From Hydromonas duriensis (GTDB lineage Bacteria; Pseudomonadota; Gammaproteobacteria; Burkholderiales; Burkholderiaceae): DNA of 64,000 bases. Position numbers and translations under genes: made by a program. The stretch's first letter is position 1. Each line of letters starts with the position of its first letter. A model generated the notes under the pieces. The model was not told the origin of the DNA. It did not search any database and saw nothing but the letters and a program-made list of their open reading frames with translations. The stretch spans positions 168,860-232,859 of the forward strand of contig NZ_SNZE01000001.1 of the NCBI RefSeq assembly GCF_004363775.1, written 5' to 3'. Below are positions 37,507 to 46,061 of this stretch, piece by piece.

Positions 37507-38139
37507 ATGAGTGATGCCCGCCAAAAAATTATTCAAACCGCTTTAGCGCTGCTCGATGAAGTGGGGCTAGAGGGGCTGACGATGCGCGGTTTAGCGAGCA
37601 AACTTTGCATTCAAGCCCCATCTTTATACTGGCATTTCAAAAACAAACAAGAGTTGTTGAATGCCATGATGGACTCAATGTTGATGTTGTATCTGCAGCC
37701 GAGTGAACAGTTCGCCATCAGTGGCCCGTGGCAGGTGCAGATTCACGCGCGTGCAAAATCCTTGCGAAGCATGTTGTTGAGTCACCGAGACGGGGTCTTG
37801 GTCTTTTGTCGAAAAGTCAGCATTTCACACAACTCGATGCGCGTGATGAATGATTTGACGCAGGTGCTGTTAGACGCAGGTTTTAAACCGAAAGATGCGG
37901 CTCGTTGCGTGTTTTCTTTATGGCATTACGTGATTGGCTTTGTGCTGGAAGAGCAAAAAACCACGGGCGCACATGCTTTGGTTGATTTGAATCAATTGAA
38001 ACAAGAGCTGCGCAATAAAGTCACACCAGAGTATTCGGGTCTATTTATGTCGTATGAGTGGTTTTTTGATGCTGATATTGACGCACGTTTTGAGTTTGGC
38101 ATCCAGCTGTTGCTCAGTGGCCTAGCACTCCAATCTTAA
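37507..38139 (+). CDS. TetR family transcriptional regulator
   Basis: 210 residues. The N-terminal helix-turn-helix is clear (residues 5-50): ALALLDEVGLEGLTMRGLASKL, then APSLYWHFKNKQELLNAM. This LYWHFKNK form and the all-helical C-terminus resemble the TetR class that responds to tetracycline-like or other small molecules (TetR_C). The ligand and target are unknown. It is not divergent from an exporter, as classical TetR genes are; its neighbours are acs upstream and glyA downstream on the same strand. No strong ribosome binding site is visible. Whether it acts on acs, on glyA or elsewhere cannot be told. Confidence 0.9.
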   Translation: MSDARQKIIQTALALLDEVGLEGLTMRGLASKLCIQAPSLYWHFKNKQELLNAMMDSMLMLYLQPSEQFAISGPWQVQIHARAKSLRSMLLSHRDGVLVFCRKVSISHNSMRVMNDLTQVLLDAGFKPKDAARCVFSLWHYVIGFVLEEQKTTGAHALVDLNQLKQELRNKVTPEYSGLFMSYEWFFDADIDARFEFGIQLLLSGLALQS

Positions 38140-38489
38140 TTTTGAGAAGGATATTAAATGCCGTTCATCATGCGTGTTTAGCTGAGTTGTGGGTTTGACA
38201 AAACAAGTTAAAACCCGTACAGTGGTGCGTCTAATCAGGATGTGTAAAAGATTTTATTGGCACAATTTTCCCCGCTTAAAGCCACGGTTTACGCACATGG
38301 CACTATTTTGATGTTTTGGCATGTGGTGGGTTAAATGACGTGGCAATTTGTGTGGGCTGTTTAGTCAACATGTGAGACTAACGCCAAACACGCCTCAATA
38401 TGCGAGCACAATGCGAGGTCATTGTGTTTTTTAGTTTTTTCGGTAACGCATTTATATTGCATTGTATTTTTTCGACAAAGGATGACATC
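38140..38489 (+). other. 350 bp intergenic leader upstream of glyA
   Basis: No gene is supported here. It contains a good sigma-70 promoter (listed separately) about 265 bp before the glyA start, leaving a long untranslated leader. I looked for the glycine riboswitch pattern and do not see it. Short repeated GGCATGTGG / GACGTGGCA-like segments between 38315 and 38350 could fold. The glyA frame stays open upstream to 38400, but that stretch does not look coding. Confidence 0.5.
38195..38223 (+). promoter_or_regulatory. Sigma-70 type promoter upstream of glyA
   Basis: A perfect -35 TTGACA (38195-38200), a 17 bp spacer and -10 TACAGT (38218-38223; four of six bases match TATAAT). Confidence 0.6.
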
Positions 38490-39737
38490 ATGTTTGATCG
38501 TACCAACAACAGTTTGGCTCATACGGATCCAGAATTACTGGCGGTTATTGAATTGGAAAATAAACGTCAACAAGATCACATTGAGCTGATTGCCTCTGAG
38601 AACTACACCAGCCCAGCCGTGATGGAAGCGCAAGGTTCGCAATTGACCAATAAATACGCCGAAGGTTATCCAGGCAAGCGTTATTACGGTGGTTGTGAGC
38701 ACGTGGACGTGGTTGAGCAAATGGCGATAGACCGTGTTAAACAATTATTTGGCGCAGAAGCTGCCAATGTGCAACCCAACTCAGGTTCACAAGCCAATCA
38801 AGGTGTGTTCTTTACCGTCTTGCAACCTGGTGATACCATCATGGGCATGAGCTTGGCTGAAGGTGGGCACTTGACGCATGGCATGAAACTCAATCAAAGT
38901 GGCAAATGGTTTAACGTTGTATCGTATGGTTTAGATGCCAATGAAGACATCGATTATGCCGAGATGGAAAAGCTCGCCCGCGAAACCAAGCCCAAACTCA
39001 TTATTGCGGGTGCATCTGCATTTGCTTTGCGCATTGACTTTGAACGTTTCGCTAAAATTGCCAAAGAGGTGGGCGCATATTTCATGGTGGATATGGCGCA
39101 TTATGCAGGTCTGATTGCAGCGGGCGTGTATCCCAACCCAGTCCCACATGCAGACTTTGTGACCACAACAACGCACAAATCTTTGCGTGGTCCTCGTGGG
39201 GGCGTGATTTTGATGAAAGCTGAACACGAAAAAGCCATCAACTCAGCGATTTTTCCTGGTATCCAAGGTGGTCCATTGATGCACGTCATTGCAGGTAAAG
39301 CGGTTGCGTTCAAAGAAGCGTTAAGCCCAGAATTTAAAACCTACCAAGAGCAAGTGGTGAAAAATGCAAAAGTATTGGCCGAGACGTTAGTCGCACGTGG
39401 TTTGCGCATTGTTTCAGGTCGTACCGAGTCACATGTGATGCTGGTTGACTTGCAACCTAAAAATTTGACGGGCAAAGAGGCGGAGCGCATTTTGGGCGAA
39501 GCGCACATGACTTGCAACAAAAACGCCATTCCAAATGACCCACAAACGCCGTTTGTCACCAGCGGCATTCGCATCGGCACGCCCGCGATGACGACACGAG
39601 GTTTTAAAGAGGTTGAAGCTGAAAAGGTTGCAAATTTGATTGCCGATGTGCTCGATAATCCAACCGATGAGTCTGTATTAGAGCGCGTACGTGCTGAAGT
39701 GAAAGTCTTGACAGATGCGTATCCCGTTTATAAATAA
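38490..39737 (+). CDS. glyA: Serine hydroxymethyltransferase
   Basis: 415 residues, standard for GlyA (417). It has [30 protein letters not shown], the PLP-lysine motif [14 protein letters not shown] and NKNAIPNDP. It converts serine and tetrahydrofolate to glycine and methylene-tetrahydrofolate. ATG 38490 has AAAGGA seven bases upstream; the 30-residue upward extension of the frame is not supported. It is monocistronic with a long leader and a bidirectional terminator. Confidence 0.97.
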   Translation: MFDRTNNSLAHTDPELLAVIELENKRQQDHIELIASENYTSPAVMEAQGSQLTNKYAEGYPGKRYYGGCEHVDVVEQMAIDRVKQLFGAEAANVQPNSGSQANQGVFFTVLQPGDTIMGMSLAEGGHLTHGMKLNQSGKWFNVVSYGLDANEDIDYAEMEKLARETKPKLIIAGASAFALRIDFERFAKIAKEVGAYFMVDMAHYAGLIAAGVYPNPVPHADFVTTTTHKSLRGPRGGVILMKAEHEKAINSAIFPGIQGGPLMHVIAGKAVAFKEALSPEFKTYQEQVVKNAKVLAETLVARGLRIVSGRTESHVMLVDLQPKNLTGKEAERILGEAHMTCNKNAIPNDPQTPFVTSGIRIGTPAMTTRGFKEVEAEKVANLIADVLDNPTDESVLERVRAEVKVLTDAYPVYK

Positions 39738-39761
39738 GGTGAATGGATAATACTGCTGCAT

Positions 39762-39791
39762 AAAAAAAGACGGGATTAGCCCGTCTTTTTT
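39762..39791. terminator. Bidirectional terminator between glyA and the O-antigen ligase-like gene
   Basis: GACGGG (39769-39774) and CCCGTC (39780-39785) around ATTAG, with A7 on the left and T6 on the right. Confidence 0.92.
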
Positions 39792-39829
39792 ACGTAAAAC
39801 ATCAACAGTTGATGTGCTTTTTGTGGTGA

Positions 39830-41068
39830 TTAAGTATCAGTCTTCGATTCTTGGTTAGAGCGGATTGAATCATTGTTTTTATAGTATGCAAAAAAGCAGA
39901 CCAATGTAATCACTTCAATTAAGGTAATGCGCTGATGGGCAAGTTGAACTTGAGTAAGCCCAAAAGTAAGCCAGCAGATACAGACCCCAAGTACCAGTAA
40001 TTTTGGAGTTGGCGCTGCGCGGCGAGCCATGAACGCAGCGCCTAGGTAGAGCGCCAGTACGCTCATAAGCCCAATTATTCCTAGCTCGGACAGTAGTTGC
40101 AAATAGTCATTGTGGGCATGATAACCTAAAGCATACGATGGTACATTTAAGGCGTGTTGCTGACTACGGATTTCCTCTACGAGACGTTCTTTACCCACGC
40201 CTGCCATCGGATGTGCCTTAAATAAGGTCCAGCTGGCTTGCCATACTTCAGTACGAATTCCGATGGAGGTGTTTGTATTGCCTTGCTGGATGCTTTTTAA
40301 GTCCAACAACGTGTCGTTGACCCTAGATGCAACAGGTGCAATGTACAAAGATGCAACAAGCGCACAGATAATCACAGAGCAGGTGACAAAGAGTGTTTTT
40401 GGTTTGAATTTGACTTGTAAAACGTTGAGTGAAGCCAATGCTAAAAAGGGCACTGCAATTAAAGGCCCGCGACTGCTAGATAGCACGCAAGCAATTAAGC
40501 CTAAACCAGCTGCTAAAATAATCAAAGCTTTGGCGAGTAGTATTTTTTGTTCATCGAAGTGTTTTGGAATGAATTTCAATAATAAAAGCGTATAAAAGCT
40601 GAACAGAATACTGATTTCACCAAAAGTAATTGGGTTGATGGCTCCAGAGGCACGCGCCTCATTTTCTCGGAACACCTCGTGTAAAGCAGTTGCACCGAAA
40701 CACACGCATGCAATTAAAGCCCCTACTAAAAAATACTGCGGTGCAATTTTTCTGGCTCGAAAAAAGAGATAAACAGGAACACACAAAAGAAAACGAGACA
40801 GTGTGTCAAACTCATTGAGTTCAACCGAGCCTTGTTGTAATAAGCTGATTGCAGACACTAAAGGATACAGACACAAAGCACCGATGAATAAGCGATCTTG
40901 TTTATCCAGATGTTTAGTATTAGAACAAACAGTGCCTAAAGAGATAAGCAAACATAAAATCATCATTCCATCAAATAATCGAGGGATTGCGTTAATAGAA
41001 GCCACGCCAATCAGTAAGGCGCAACTAAAAATTCGCTCAGACCATGAGGATGAAGTTACAGAATACAT
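39830..41068 (-). CDS. O-antigen ligase/polymerase family membrane protein (Wzy_C domain)
   Basis: 412 residues, about twelve membrane segments. The Wzy_C region (about residues 190-350) ends with the diagnostic periplasmic stretch MAGVGKERLVEEI...YHAHNDYLQLLSELGIIG, in which the HxHND motif matches WaaL-type O-antigen ligases. It would join polysaccharide to lipid A-core, or act as a related glycan or protein ligase. ATG 41068 has AGGAA eight bases upstream; the frame continues to 41092 but that start lies before the binding site. Two TGTACA elements sit just upstream. The rhamnose genes at 56-60 kb may supply sugars for its substrate. Confidence 0.88.
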   Translation of the reverse strand: MYSVTSSSWSERIFSCALLIGVASINAIPRLFDGMMILCLLISLGTVCSNTKHLDKQDRLFIGALCLYPLVSAISLLQQGSVELNEFDTLSRFLLCVPVYLFFRARKIAPQYFLVGALIACVCFGATALHEVFRENEARASGAINPITFGEISILFSFYTLLLLKFIPKHFDEQKILLAKALIILAAGLGLIACVLSSSRGPLIAVPFLALASLNVLQVKFKPKTLFVTCSVIICALVASLYIAPVASRVNDTLLDLKSIQQGNTNTSIGIRTEVWQASWTLFKAHPMAGVGKERLVEEIRSQQHALNVPSYALGYHAHNDYLQLLSELGIIGLMSVLALYLGAAFMARRAAPTPKLLVLGVCICWLTFGLTQVQLAHQRITLIEVITLVCFFAYYKNNDSIRSNQESKTDT

Positions 41069-41084
41069 AAAATAATTTCCTGTG

Positions 41085-41102
41085 TTGTACACTGTTTGTA
41101 CA
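41085..41102 (-). promoter_or_regulatory. Paired TTGTACA elements before the O-antigen ligase-like gene
   Basis: TTGTACA at 41085-41091 and again at 41096-41102, an 11 bp period. TGTACA is itself a palindrome, so the pair looks like a two-site operator on one face of the helix, directly upstream of the ribosome binding site. Confidence 0.4.
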
Positions 41103-41475
41103 TTGAAACAAAGTTAAAAAAACTCACATAAAGTAGCACATTTGTATTTTGTATTTTATTTTTTATGTAAGACTTGGCATCATACTCTAAACCCGTGCTT
41201 TTTCAACGTTCAAGCATGTTTTTTAATCACGTCTTTCATGGACATGATATTCATTTATACAGTAAGTGAGTAGGTGTAAAAATTTAAGTCGATGAGAGTC
41301 AATTGTATTCGCATCCCCTGAGTGATGAACATAAATTGGAGTGGTTTGAATATGTTCTCGGCTTGCGCCGAATAGGGGTTGGTAATAAAAATAAAGACTT
41401 TTTGATGATTGGCGTTTGACCCAGCGGCTTAGTTCGTGAACAATAGACGTCTAATTCAACCTCACTGGGGGCAAT
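41103..41475. other. Intergenic region between the O-antigen ligase-like gene and the SMR exporter
   Basis: About 370 bp without a credible gene, AT-rich in the left half (promoter side of the minus-strand gene). A small hairpin TCGGC-TTGC-GCCGA lies at about 41358-41371, followed by a G-rich and A-rich stretch. I do not recognise any guanidine riboswitch class here, although the downstream gene is of the type these control. Confidence 0.45.
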
Positions 41476-41793
41476 ATGGCGTGGGTATGTTTATTTATAG
41501 CGGGTTTGTTTGAGGTCGGTTGGGTGGTTGGATTAAAATACACCGAAGGTTTCACCCATTTTATACCGTCAGTCCTCACGATTGGAGCAATGATAGTTAG
41601 TTTATGGCTGCTTGAAATCGCCATGCGCACGTTACCGATGGGCACCGCGTATACGGTCTGGGGTGGCGTTGGTTCTGTGGGCACTGTTGCGGTCGGTATT
41701 TGGCTCTTTAATGAGCCCGCTGATTGGATACGACTGTTTTGTGTGGGCTTGATTATTGTTGGGGTGATTGGTTTGCAGTGGGTGACGCACTGA
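41476..41793 (+). CDS. sugE: Small multidrug resistance family exporter, Gdx/SugE type
   Basis: 105 residues with four membrane helices. It starts AWVCLFIAGLFEVGWVVGLKYTEGF with the essential membrane Glu13 and shows the SugE/Gdx pattern TAYTVWGGVGSVGTVAVGIWLF rather than the EmrE one. SugE-type proteins export guanidinium in exchange for protons (family knowledge). GGGGG shortly before the ATG serves as binding site. It is a single gene and probably a homodimer of dual topology. Confidence 0.9.
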   Translation: MAWVCLFIAGLFEVGWVVGLKYTEGFTHFIPSVLTIGAMIVSLWLLEIAMRTLPMGTAYTVWGGVGSVGTVAVGIWLFNEPADWIRLFCVGLIIVGVIGLQWVTH

Positions 41794-41966
41794 TTTATAA
41801 ACTATAGTCTACGTTTAGACTGACATCTGTGAACGGTGGCGTTTAAATGTAAGATGTTGGCTATTTGGTTAAGGCGAGTTCCATTTCACCGTGCTTTAGG
41901 TGTAAGTGATTGTGGTGTAAGTGATTTAAAACTCTAAAACAATTAATTTGATAAGGGTGGCGTTTT

Positions 41967-42689
41967 ATGGCGATGATTCGATCGGCTATTTTTATTGTAT
42001 GTGTCGTCTTGTGGACGATTCCATTTTCAATGTTATGTATGTTAACGGCGGTATTGCCGTACCGCTATCGATATGCGTTTACGTCGATTTGGAACCGAGT
42101 GACGATTTTTGCGGCGCGTTGGATTCTTGGTATTCGTTATGAAGTCCGCGGGATGGATAACCTCCCACCGAAAGGCTCGGGGGCTGTGGTCTTGTCGAAA
42201 CACCAGTCTGCTTGGGAAACCATTTTTTTATTGTATGCGCTTGGTAATCCGCTCTGTTTTGTGTTTAAGCGAGAATTGTTGTGGGTGCCTTTTTTTGGTT
42301 GGGGTTTGGGTTTATTGCGCATGGTAGCCATTGACCGCAGTTCAGGTGTGGATGCGTTTGAACAGACTGTGACACAAGCGCGAGTACGCTTATCCGATGG
42401 TGTGTGGATGATTATGTTTCCTGAAGGCACTCGCATCATGCCAGGTGCGTCGAGTAAATTCAAAACTGGCGGCGCGCGCTTGGCAACGGCATTAGAAGCA
42501 CCCATTATTCCAATTGCGCATAATGCAGGGGAATGTTGGCCTAAAAAGCCATGGGTCAAGCGTGCAGGCAAAGTGACGGTTTCAATTGGACCGATGATTC
42601 ATTCTAAAGGTCGTGAGGTGATTGATGTTCATAACGAGATGGTGACGTGGATTCAAACCGAAATGAAACGCTTGCCGAAAGCGTGCTAA
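41967..42689 (+). CDS. plsC: 1-acyl-sn-glycerol-3-phosphate acyltransferase
   Basis: 240 residues. One or two N-terminal hydrophobic segments are followed by the acyltransferase motifs: KHQSAWE (the HX4D-type active site with Glu, a common betaproteobacterial variant), FKRELLWVPFFGWGL, FPEGTRI and a late PIIPIAHNAG. It acylates lysophosphatidic acid to phosphatidic acid at the inner membrane. The gene precedes a YgjP-like peptidase by 52 bp, a common pairing in Burkholderiales. A role as OlsA, partner of the OlsB-like protein at 6 kb, is possible but not indicated. Confidence 0.93.
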   Translation: MAMIRSAIFIVCVVLWTIPFSMLCMLTAVLPYRYRYAFTSIWNRVTIFAARWILGIRYEVRGMDNLPPKGSGAVVLSKHQSAWETIFLLYALGNPLCFVFKRELLWVPFFGWGLGLLRMVAIDRSSGVDAFEQTVTQARVRLSDGVWMIMFPEGTRIMPGASSKFKTGGARLATALEAPIIPIAHNAGECWPKKPWVKRAGKVTVSIGPMIHSKGREVIDVHNEMVTWIQTEMKRLPKAC

Positions 42690-42741
42690 CGTGTTGTTTT
42701 ATTTGTTTAAAGATGTGTGCAAAATTCCATAGGAGAAATGT

Positions 42742-43671
42742 TTGAGTCGCTTGCGTCAGTGGTTGAACCAGTTGCAATTATCCCTGTTTGGCGATGATGA
42801 GCATACTTCGCCATCTCAACCCAAGCCTTTAAATCAAACACGATTGGTAAAACCATCGCCTCGCCCATCTCCAACATTTCCAACATCCCCCACGCAACCG
42901 CTTGCCAAAAAGCCCAGTCAACCTGCGGCGCGTCCAGCCAACGTGCGCGTGGCGCAGTTGGGCTCTCATCAAGTTCCCTATACGATTGAACGTGTGCGCC
43001 GCCGCACGGTTGGCTTATTGGTTGATGGTTCGGGTTTACGGGTGCGCGCCAGCCACGCCGTGACACTGGCTGACATTGAACGGATTGTACAAGGCAAAGC
43101 CGATTGGATACTGCGCAACTTGCACAAAATGCAGAATGCTGCACCAGCTCGTAGCTTTGTGCCTGATTTAAATGTCAATGAAGGGGATGTGTTACCCATT
43201 CTGGGTCGTCAAGTACAAGTTCGTTGGTCAACGCAGGCTGCGAAAAAAATAGATGCAGACCAGTGGTGCGCCCAACAGTTGACAGCAGAACACCCCATCC
43301 TAGAACTGCCCGATGTTGTACCTGCAAAACGCGAACAAACCGTCGTCGACGCGTTGACCGCTATTGTATTGGCGTATCTGTGCCAGCAGGCTCGGCACTA
43401 TGCACAGACGCATCACCTGCGCTATCGCGTCATTGTGCTGTCCAATGCGAAAACGCTATGGGGTACGTGCCGCAGCGACGGTACATTGCGCTTGAATTGG
43501 CGACTGGTGTTTTTAGATACCACACTTGTGGATTATGTATTAGCACATGAGTTATCACATACGGTGCACATGAATCACAGCCGATTGTTTTGGCATCAAG
43601 TGGCTCAACTGTGCCCTGATTATAAAGAACGAGTGAAACGGCTTAAGCAATACAATCTGCGTGCGGTTTGA
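42742..43671 (+). CDS. YgjP-like (DUF45) zinc metallopeptidase domain protein
   Basis: 309 residues. The first 75 or so are low-complexity, rich in Pro, Ser, Gln and Lys. The YgjP-like domain follows with LSNAKTLWGTCRSDGTLRLNW and the zinc motif HELSHTVHMNHSRLFW (HExxH with a later His). The start is TTG 42742, supported by AGGAG six bases upstream; the ATG at 42738 is in another frame and stops after 19 codons. The related E. coli protein YgjP is a putative zinc peptidase of unclear role. It follows plsC closely. Confidence 0.88.
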   Translation: MSRLRQWLNQLQLSLFGDDEHTSPSQPKPLNQTRLVKPSPRPSPTFPTSPTQPLAKKPSQPAARPANVRVAQLGSHQVPYTIERVRRRTVGLLVDGSGLRVRASHAVTLADIERIVQGKADWILRNLHKMQNAAPARSFVPDLNVNEGDVLPILGRQVQVRWSTQAAKKIDADQWCAQQLTAEHPILELPDVVPAKREQTVVDALTAIVLAYLCQQARHYAQTHHLRYRVIVLSNAKTLWGTCRSDGTLRLNWRLVFLDTTLVDYVLAHELSHTVHMNHSRLFWHQVAQLCPDYKERVKRLKQYNLRAV

Positions 43672-43807
43672 AGCAAGCGCAGGAATCATATGCTTTAAAC
43701 AATATTTACAAAATTATTTTGGGCGTTCGCTTGGTCATCCCGTTTGCCATTATTTGAAGCAAAAAGGAAGTTATTTAGCTTACATTACTGTTTTTATGGG
43801 AGCTTTA

Positions 43808-45346
43808 ATGAGCAATTTAATACAGAAATCTGGTGGCTTGTATGTTTTTTTGCAACAAAGCATTAGTGACAATGAGGTGACCAGCAGTGCTTCATACGAA
43901 CAACTTTTTAATGACCTTAGAAAAAAATGGAGAAGGTATGACAAAATTTCATTATCTAAATGTCTTCTTGAGTATATTTATCAGACTAAAAATGCGCGAA
44001 AAGATATCAGCATGACTTTTGTGACAGCAACATTATTGCTATGGGTCATATCGGATACTTATAAACAAAAAGATATCCAACCCGTCACATCTGATAAAGC
44101 TTTGAAACTTCAGAATGCTCTTTGGCTCTTAAATTCACACACATCAATAAAAACGTTGCAGCACAAAAATATAGCCTTGCTTTTACGTAATATGATTTTT
44201 CAGCAGCATACTTTGCAGTTTGACTTGATTAGAACAAATTTTGCAAGGCAATGGATTATTTTTAGTGGGCTGGATGTTTCGAGTAATCTTCGTAATAGTT
44301 TTGAAGAAAAAACAGGGTTGAGCGTGGAGGACAGTTTGCTCGTTGTTTTGTTTTTTTCTTTGGTTTCTAAAATGTTGGAAAAAAACTTTAATCAATGTCA
44401 CAGTGTAATAATGCAGCTAATCAATCAACACGAAAATTTATTTTCAACTATGTTTGCTTTTAGAGATAATAAGCTTCACTCTAAAATTGTAGTCCCAGAT
44501 AAGCCTTCTGCGATTTATGCGCCAACGCCATTTGTCAAATATCCTTTGGTTGAAATTCAAGGTATTCCTTTTGTGGTTCATCCTCAATTGGCATTTCGAA
44601 CTGCTGAAATGTTTGGTTATCGTACAGTTCATGAGCATGTTTCAAGTGAGTGGCAAAATTTAACCAAATTAATTGAGGGTTATGCCAACGACAGAGCAAA
44701 ACAAGTGTTCAGTGATAATGCACGTGTAGACTCGAAAGTGCGGGATTTAATGGGAGGTGGTGCAGCTGAAAACTGTGATCAGGTTATATTGTTAGATGAT
44801 TGCATTTTATTGGTTGAGATTAAATCTAGGCATGTTAGAGAAGATAAGCAAGTTTCAGTCAATGAAACTCATTTAGAAGGTGTTTTTAATGATATTGTCT
44901 TAAAAAGCCATAATCAACTTTTTGAAACACATCAAGCATTGCAGTCTAATAAGGTAATCACGCCAAGTAAAAAAGTATATTGGTTTATTGTGACAAACGA
45001 TGAGTATAACTTTGCTAATGGAGGGCTTTTTAATGAATTTTACCCTCAATTAAAACAAAAACGAGCAAGCTTAGGTCGCTCGCCAGCAGGAGTTTTCGTT
45101 CTAACTTTGGACGAGTATGATATTTTAATCGATGCTCATCACGCTAACAAAATTGACTTGAAGACTTTTTTGTCAGAACTCTGCTTAAAGACTGAAAGTT
45201 TAAGTGCTGATTCTAGATTTAGCATCTTAGAATATGGAGACGAGGATTTAAAAAATCACTATCCAGAGCATTTGAAGTCAAATTTTAAAGAAGCATGGGG
45301 TAGAATGCATTCGTGGATGAAAGATTTTTTGCCAAGTGCATCCTGA
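43808..45346 (+). CDS. Orphan protein with a PD-(D/E)XK nuclease-like motif, AT-rich
   Basis: 512 residues from ATG 43808, chosen because GGGAG lies five bases upstream; the frame extends to 43661 and overlaps the previous gene. I do not recognise the family. Residues 1-230 look helical. Around residues 311-345 GGGAAENCDQVILLDD is followed by ILLVEIKS, the Asp...GluXLys arrangement (Asp324, Glu337, Lys339) of restriction-endonuclease-fold enzymes, and LKSHNQLFETHQAL about 30 residues later could supply the helix with a Gln. No membrane segments or helix-turn-helix are seen. Base composition and codon use are clearly more AT-rich than in the neighbours, suggesting transfer. It sits alone between housekeeping genes. 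Confidence 0.7.
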   Translation: MSNLIQKSGGLYVFLQQSISDNEVTSSASYEQLFNDLRKKWRRYDKISLSKCLLEYIYQTKNARKDISMTFVTATLLLWVISDTYKQKDIQPVTSDKALKLQNALWLLNSHTSIKTLQHKNIALLLRNMIFQQHTLQFDLIRTNFARQWIIFSGLDVSSNLRNSFEEKTGLSVEDSLLVVLFFSLVSKMLEKNFNQCHSVIMQLINQHENLFSTMFAFRDNKLHSKIVVPDKPSAIYAPTPFVKYPLVEIQGIPFVVHPQLAFRTAEMFGYRTVHEHVSSEWQNLTKLIEGYANDRAKQVFSDNARVDSKVRDLMGGGAAENCDQVILLDDCILLVEIKSRHVREDKQVSVNETHLEGVFNDIVLKSHNQLFETHQALQSNKVITPSKKVYWFIVTNDEYNFANGGLFNEFYPQLKQKRASLGRSPAGVFVLTLDEYDILIDAHHANKIDLKTFLSELCLKTESLSADSRFSILEYGDEDLKNHYPEHLKSNFKEAWGRMHSWMKDFLPSAS

Positions 45347-45395
45347 ATTATTTACTTTGTTTTGTATATCAGTGTATTCATCATTCAAGTCTTTT

Positions 45396-46022
45396 TCAAA
45401 ACCCTTTCGGTACTTCCCACTTCAATTTGATGCTTATCAGGCGCAAAAACACAATGACGCCGCTGGCAATCAATAAACTGAGCACGTCGTTCGCATGGAG
45501 ATGTCGCAAGCCGATGTATATCCATGAGCCTGCAAATGCACACGACGCGTAGGGGCTGCTGTCGGTTAAGAGCAAAGGCGTATCGCCGCACAAAATATCT
45601 CGAATCACGCCGCCAAAGGCTGCGCCAATCATGCCCAGCATAGAGGCAACGAAATAGGGCATGCCTGCTTCTAGGGCAACGGCGGTGCTGGTAATGGTGA
45701 ATAGCCCCAAGCCCATGGCATCAGCGACCAACATGGCGCGTCGCGAAAACACACGGTGCGTGAAGTCCATCAGCGTTCCACCGAGCAGTGAGCAAATAAA
45801 AATAGCAATCACATAATTTTGGTGTTCGACCCAATAAAAAGGGCGGCGATCGAGCAGAATATCTCGTAATGTTCCACCGCCGAAAGCCGTGACAAAGCCA
45901 ATGATGAACACGCCAATCGCATCAAACTTACGCTGTTGAGCGCGGATGAAGCCCGAAATGCAAAAGGCAATGATGCCAATGGCTTCTATGAATGGAATCA
46001 GTTTGATGACGGTTGGAAACAT
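45396..46022 (-). CDS. Trimeric intracellular cation channel family protein (YadS/YicG type)
   Basis: 208 residues with seven predicted membrane helices and an internal repeat of the family signature: GFVTAFGGGTLRDILLDRRP in the first half and GAAFGGVIRDILCGDTPLLL in the second. These prokaryotic TRIC channels conduct monovalent cations; the UPF0126 proteins of E. coli have no firm physiological role. It converges on the AT-rich orphan with only about 50 bp between them and no clear terminator. Confidence 0.93.
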   Translation of the reverse strand: MFPTVIKLIPFIEAIGIIAFCISGFIRAQQRKFDAIGVFIIGFVTAFGGGTLRDILLDRRPFYWVEHQNYVIAIFICSLLGGTLMDFTHRVFSRRAMLVADAMGLGLFTITSTAVALEAGMPYFVASMLGMIGAAFGGVIRDILCGDTPLLLTDSSPYASCAFAGSWIYIGLRHLHANDVLSLLIASGVIVFLRLISIKLKWEVPKGF

Positions 46023-46061
46023 GCTTTGCTCAGTTGTTAGGGTTAAAAGTGGGTGTTTTAA

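Noticed and set aside
38140-38489. Glycine riboswitch before glyA
   Set aside because: The conserved core of the tandem glycine aptamers was not found.
38400-38489. 30-codon N-terminal extension of glyA
   Set aside because: The extension has no homology character and ATG 38490 has a strong ribosome binding site.
41200-41475. Guanidine-II (mini-ykkC) riboswitch before the SMR exporter
   Set aside because: The class requires two hairpins with ACGR loops; no ACGA or ACGG is present in suitable loops here.
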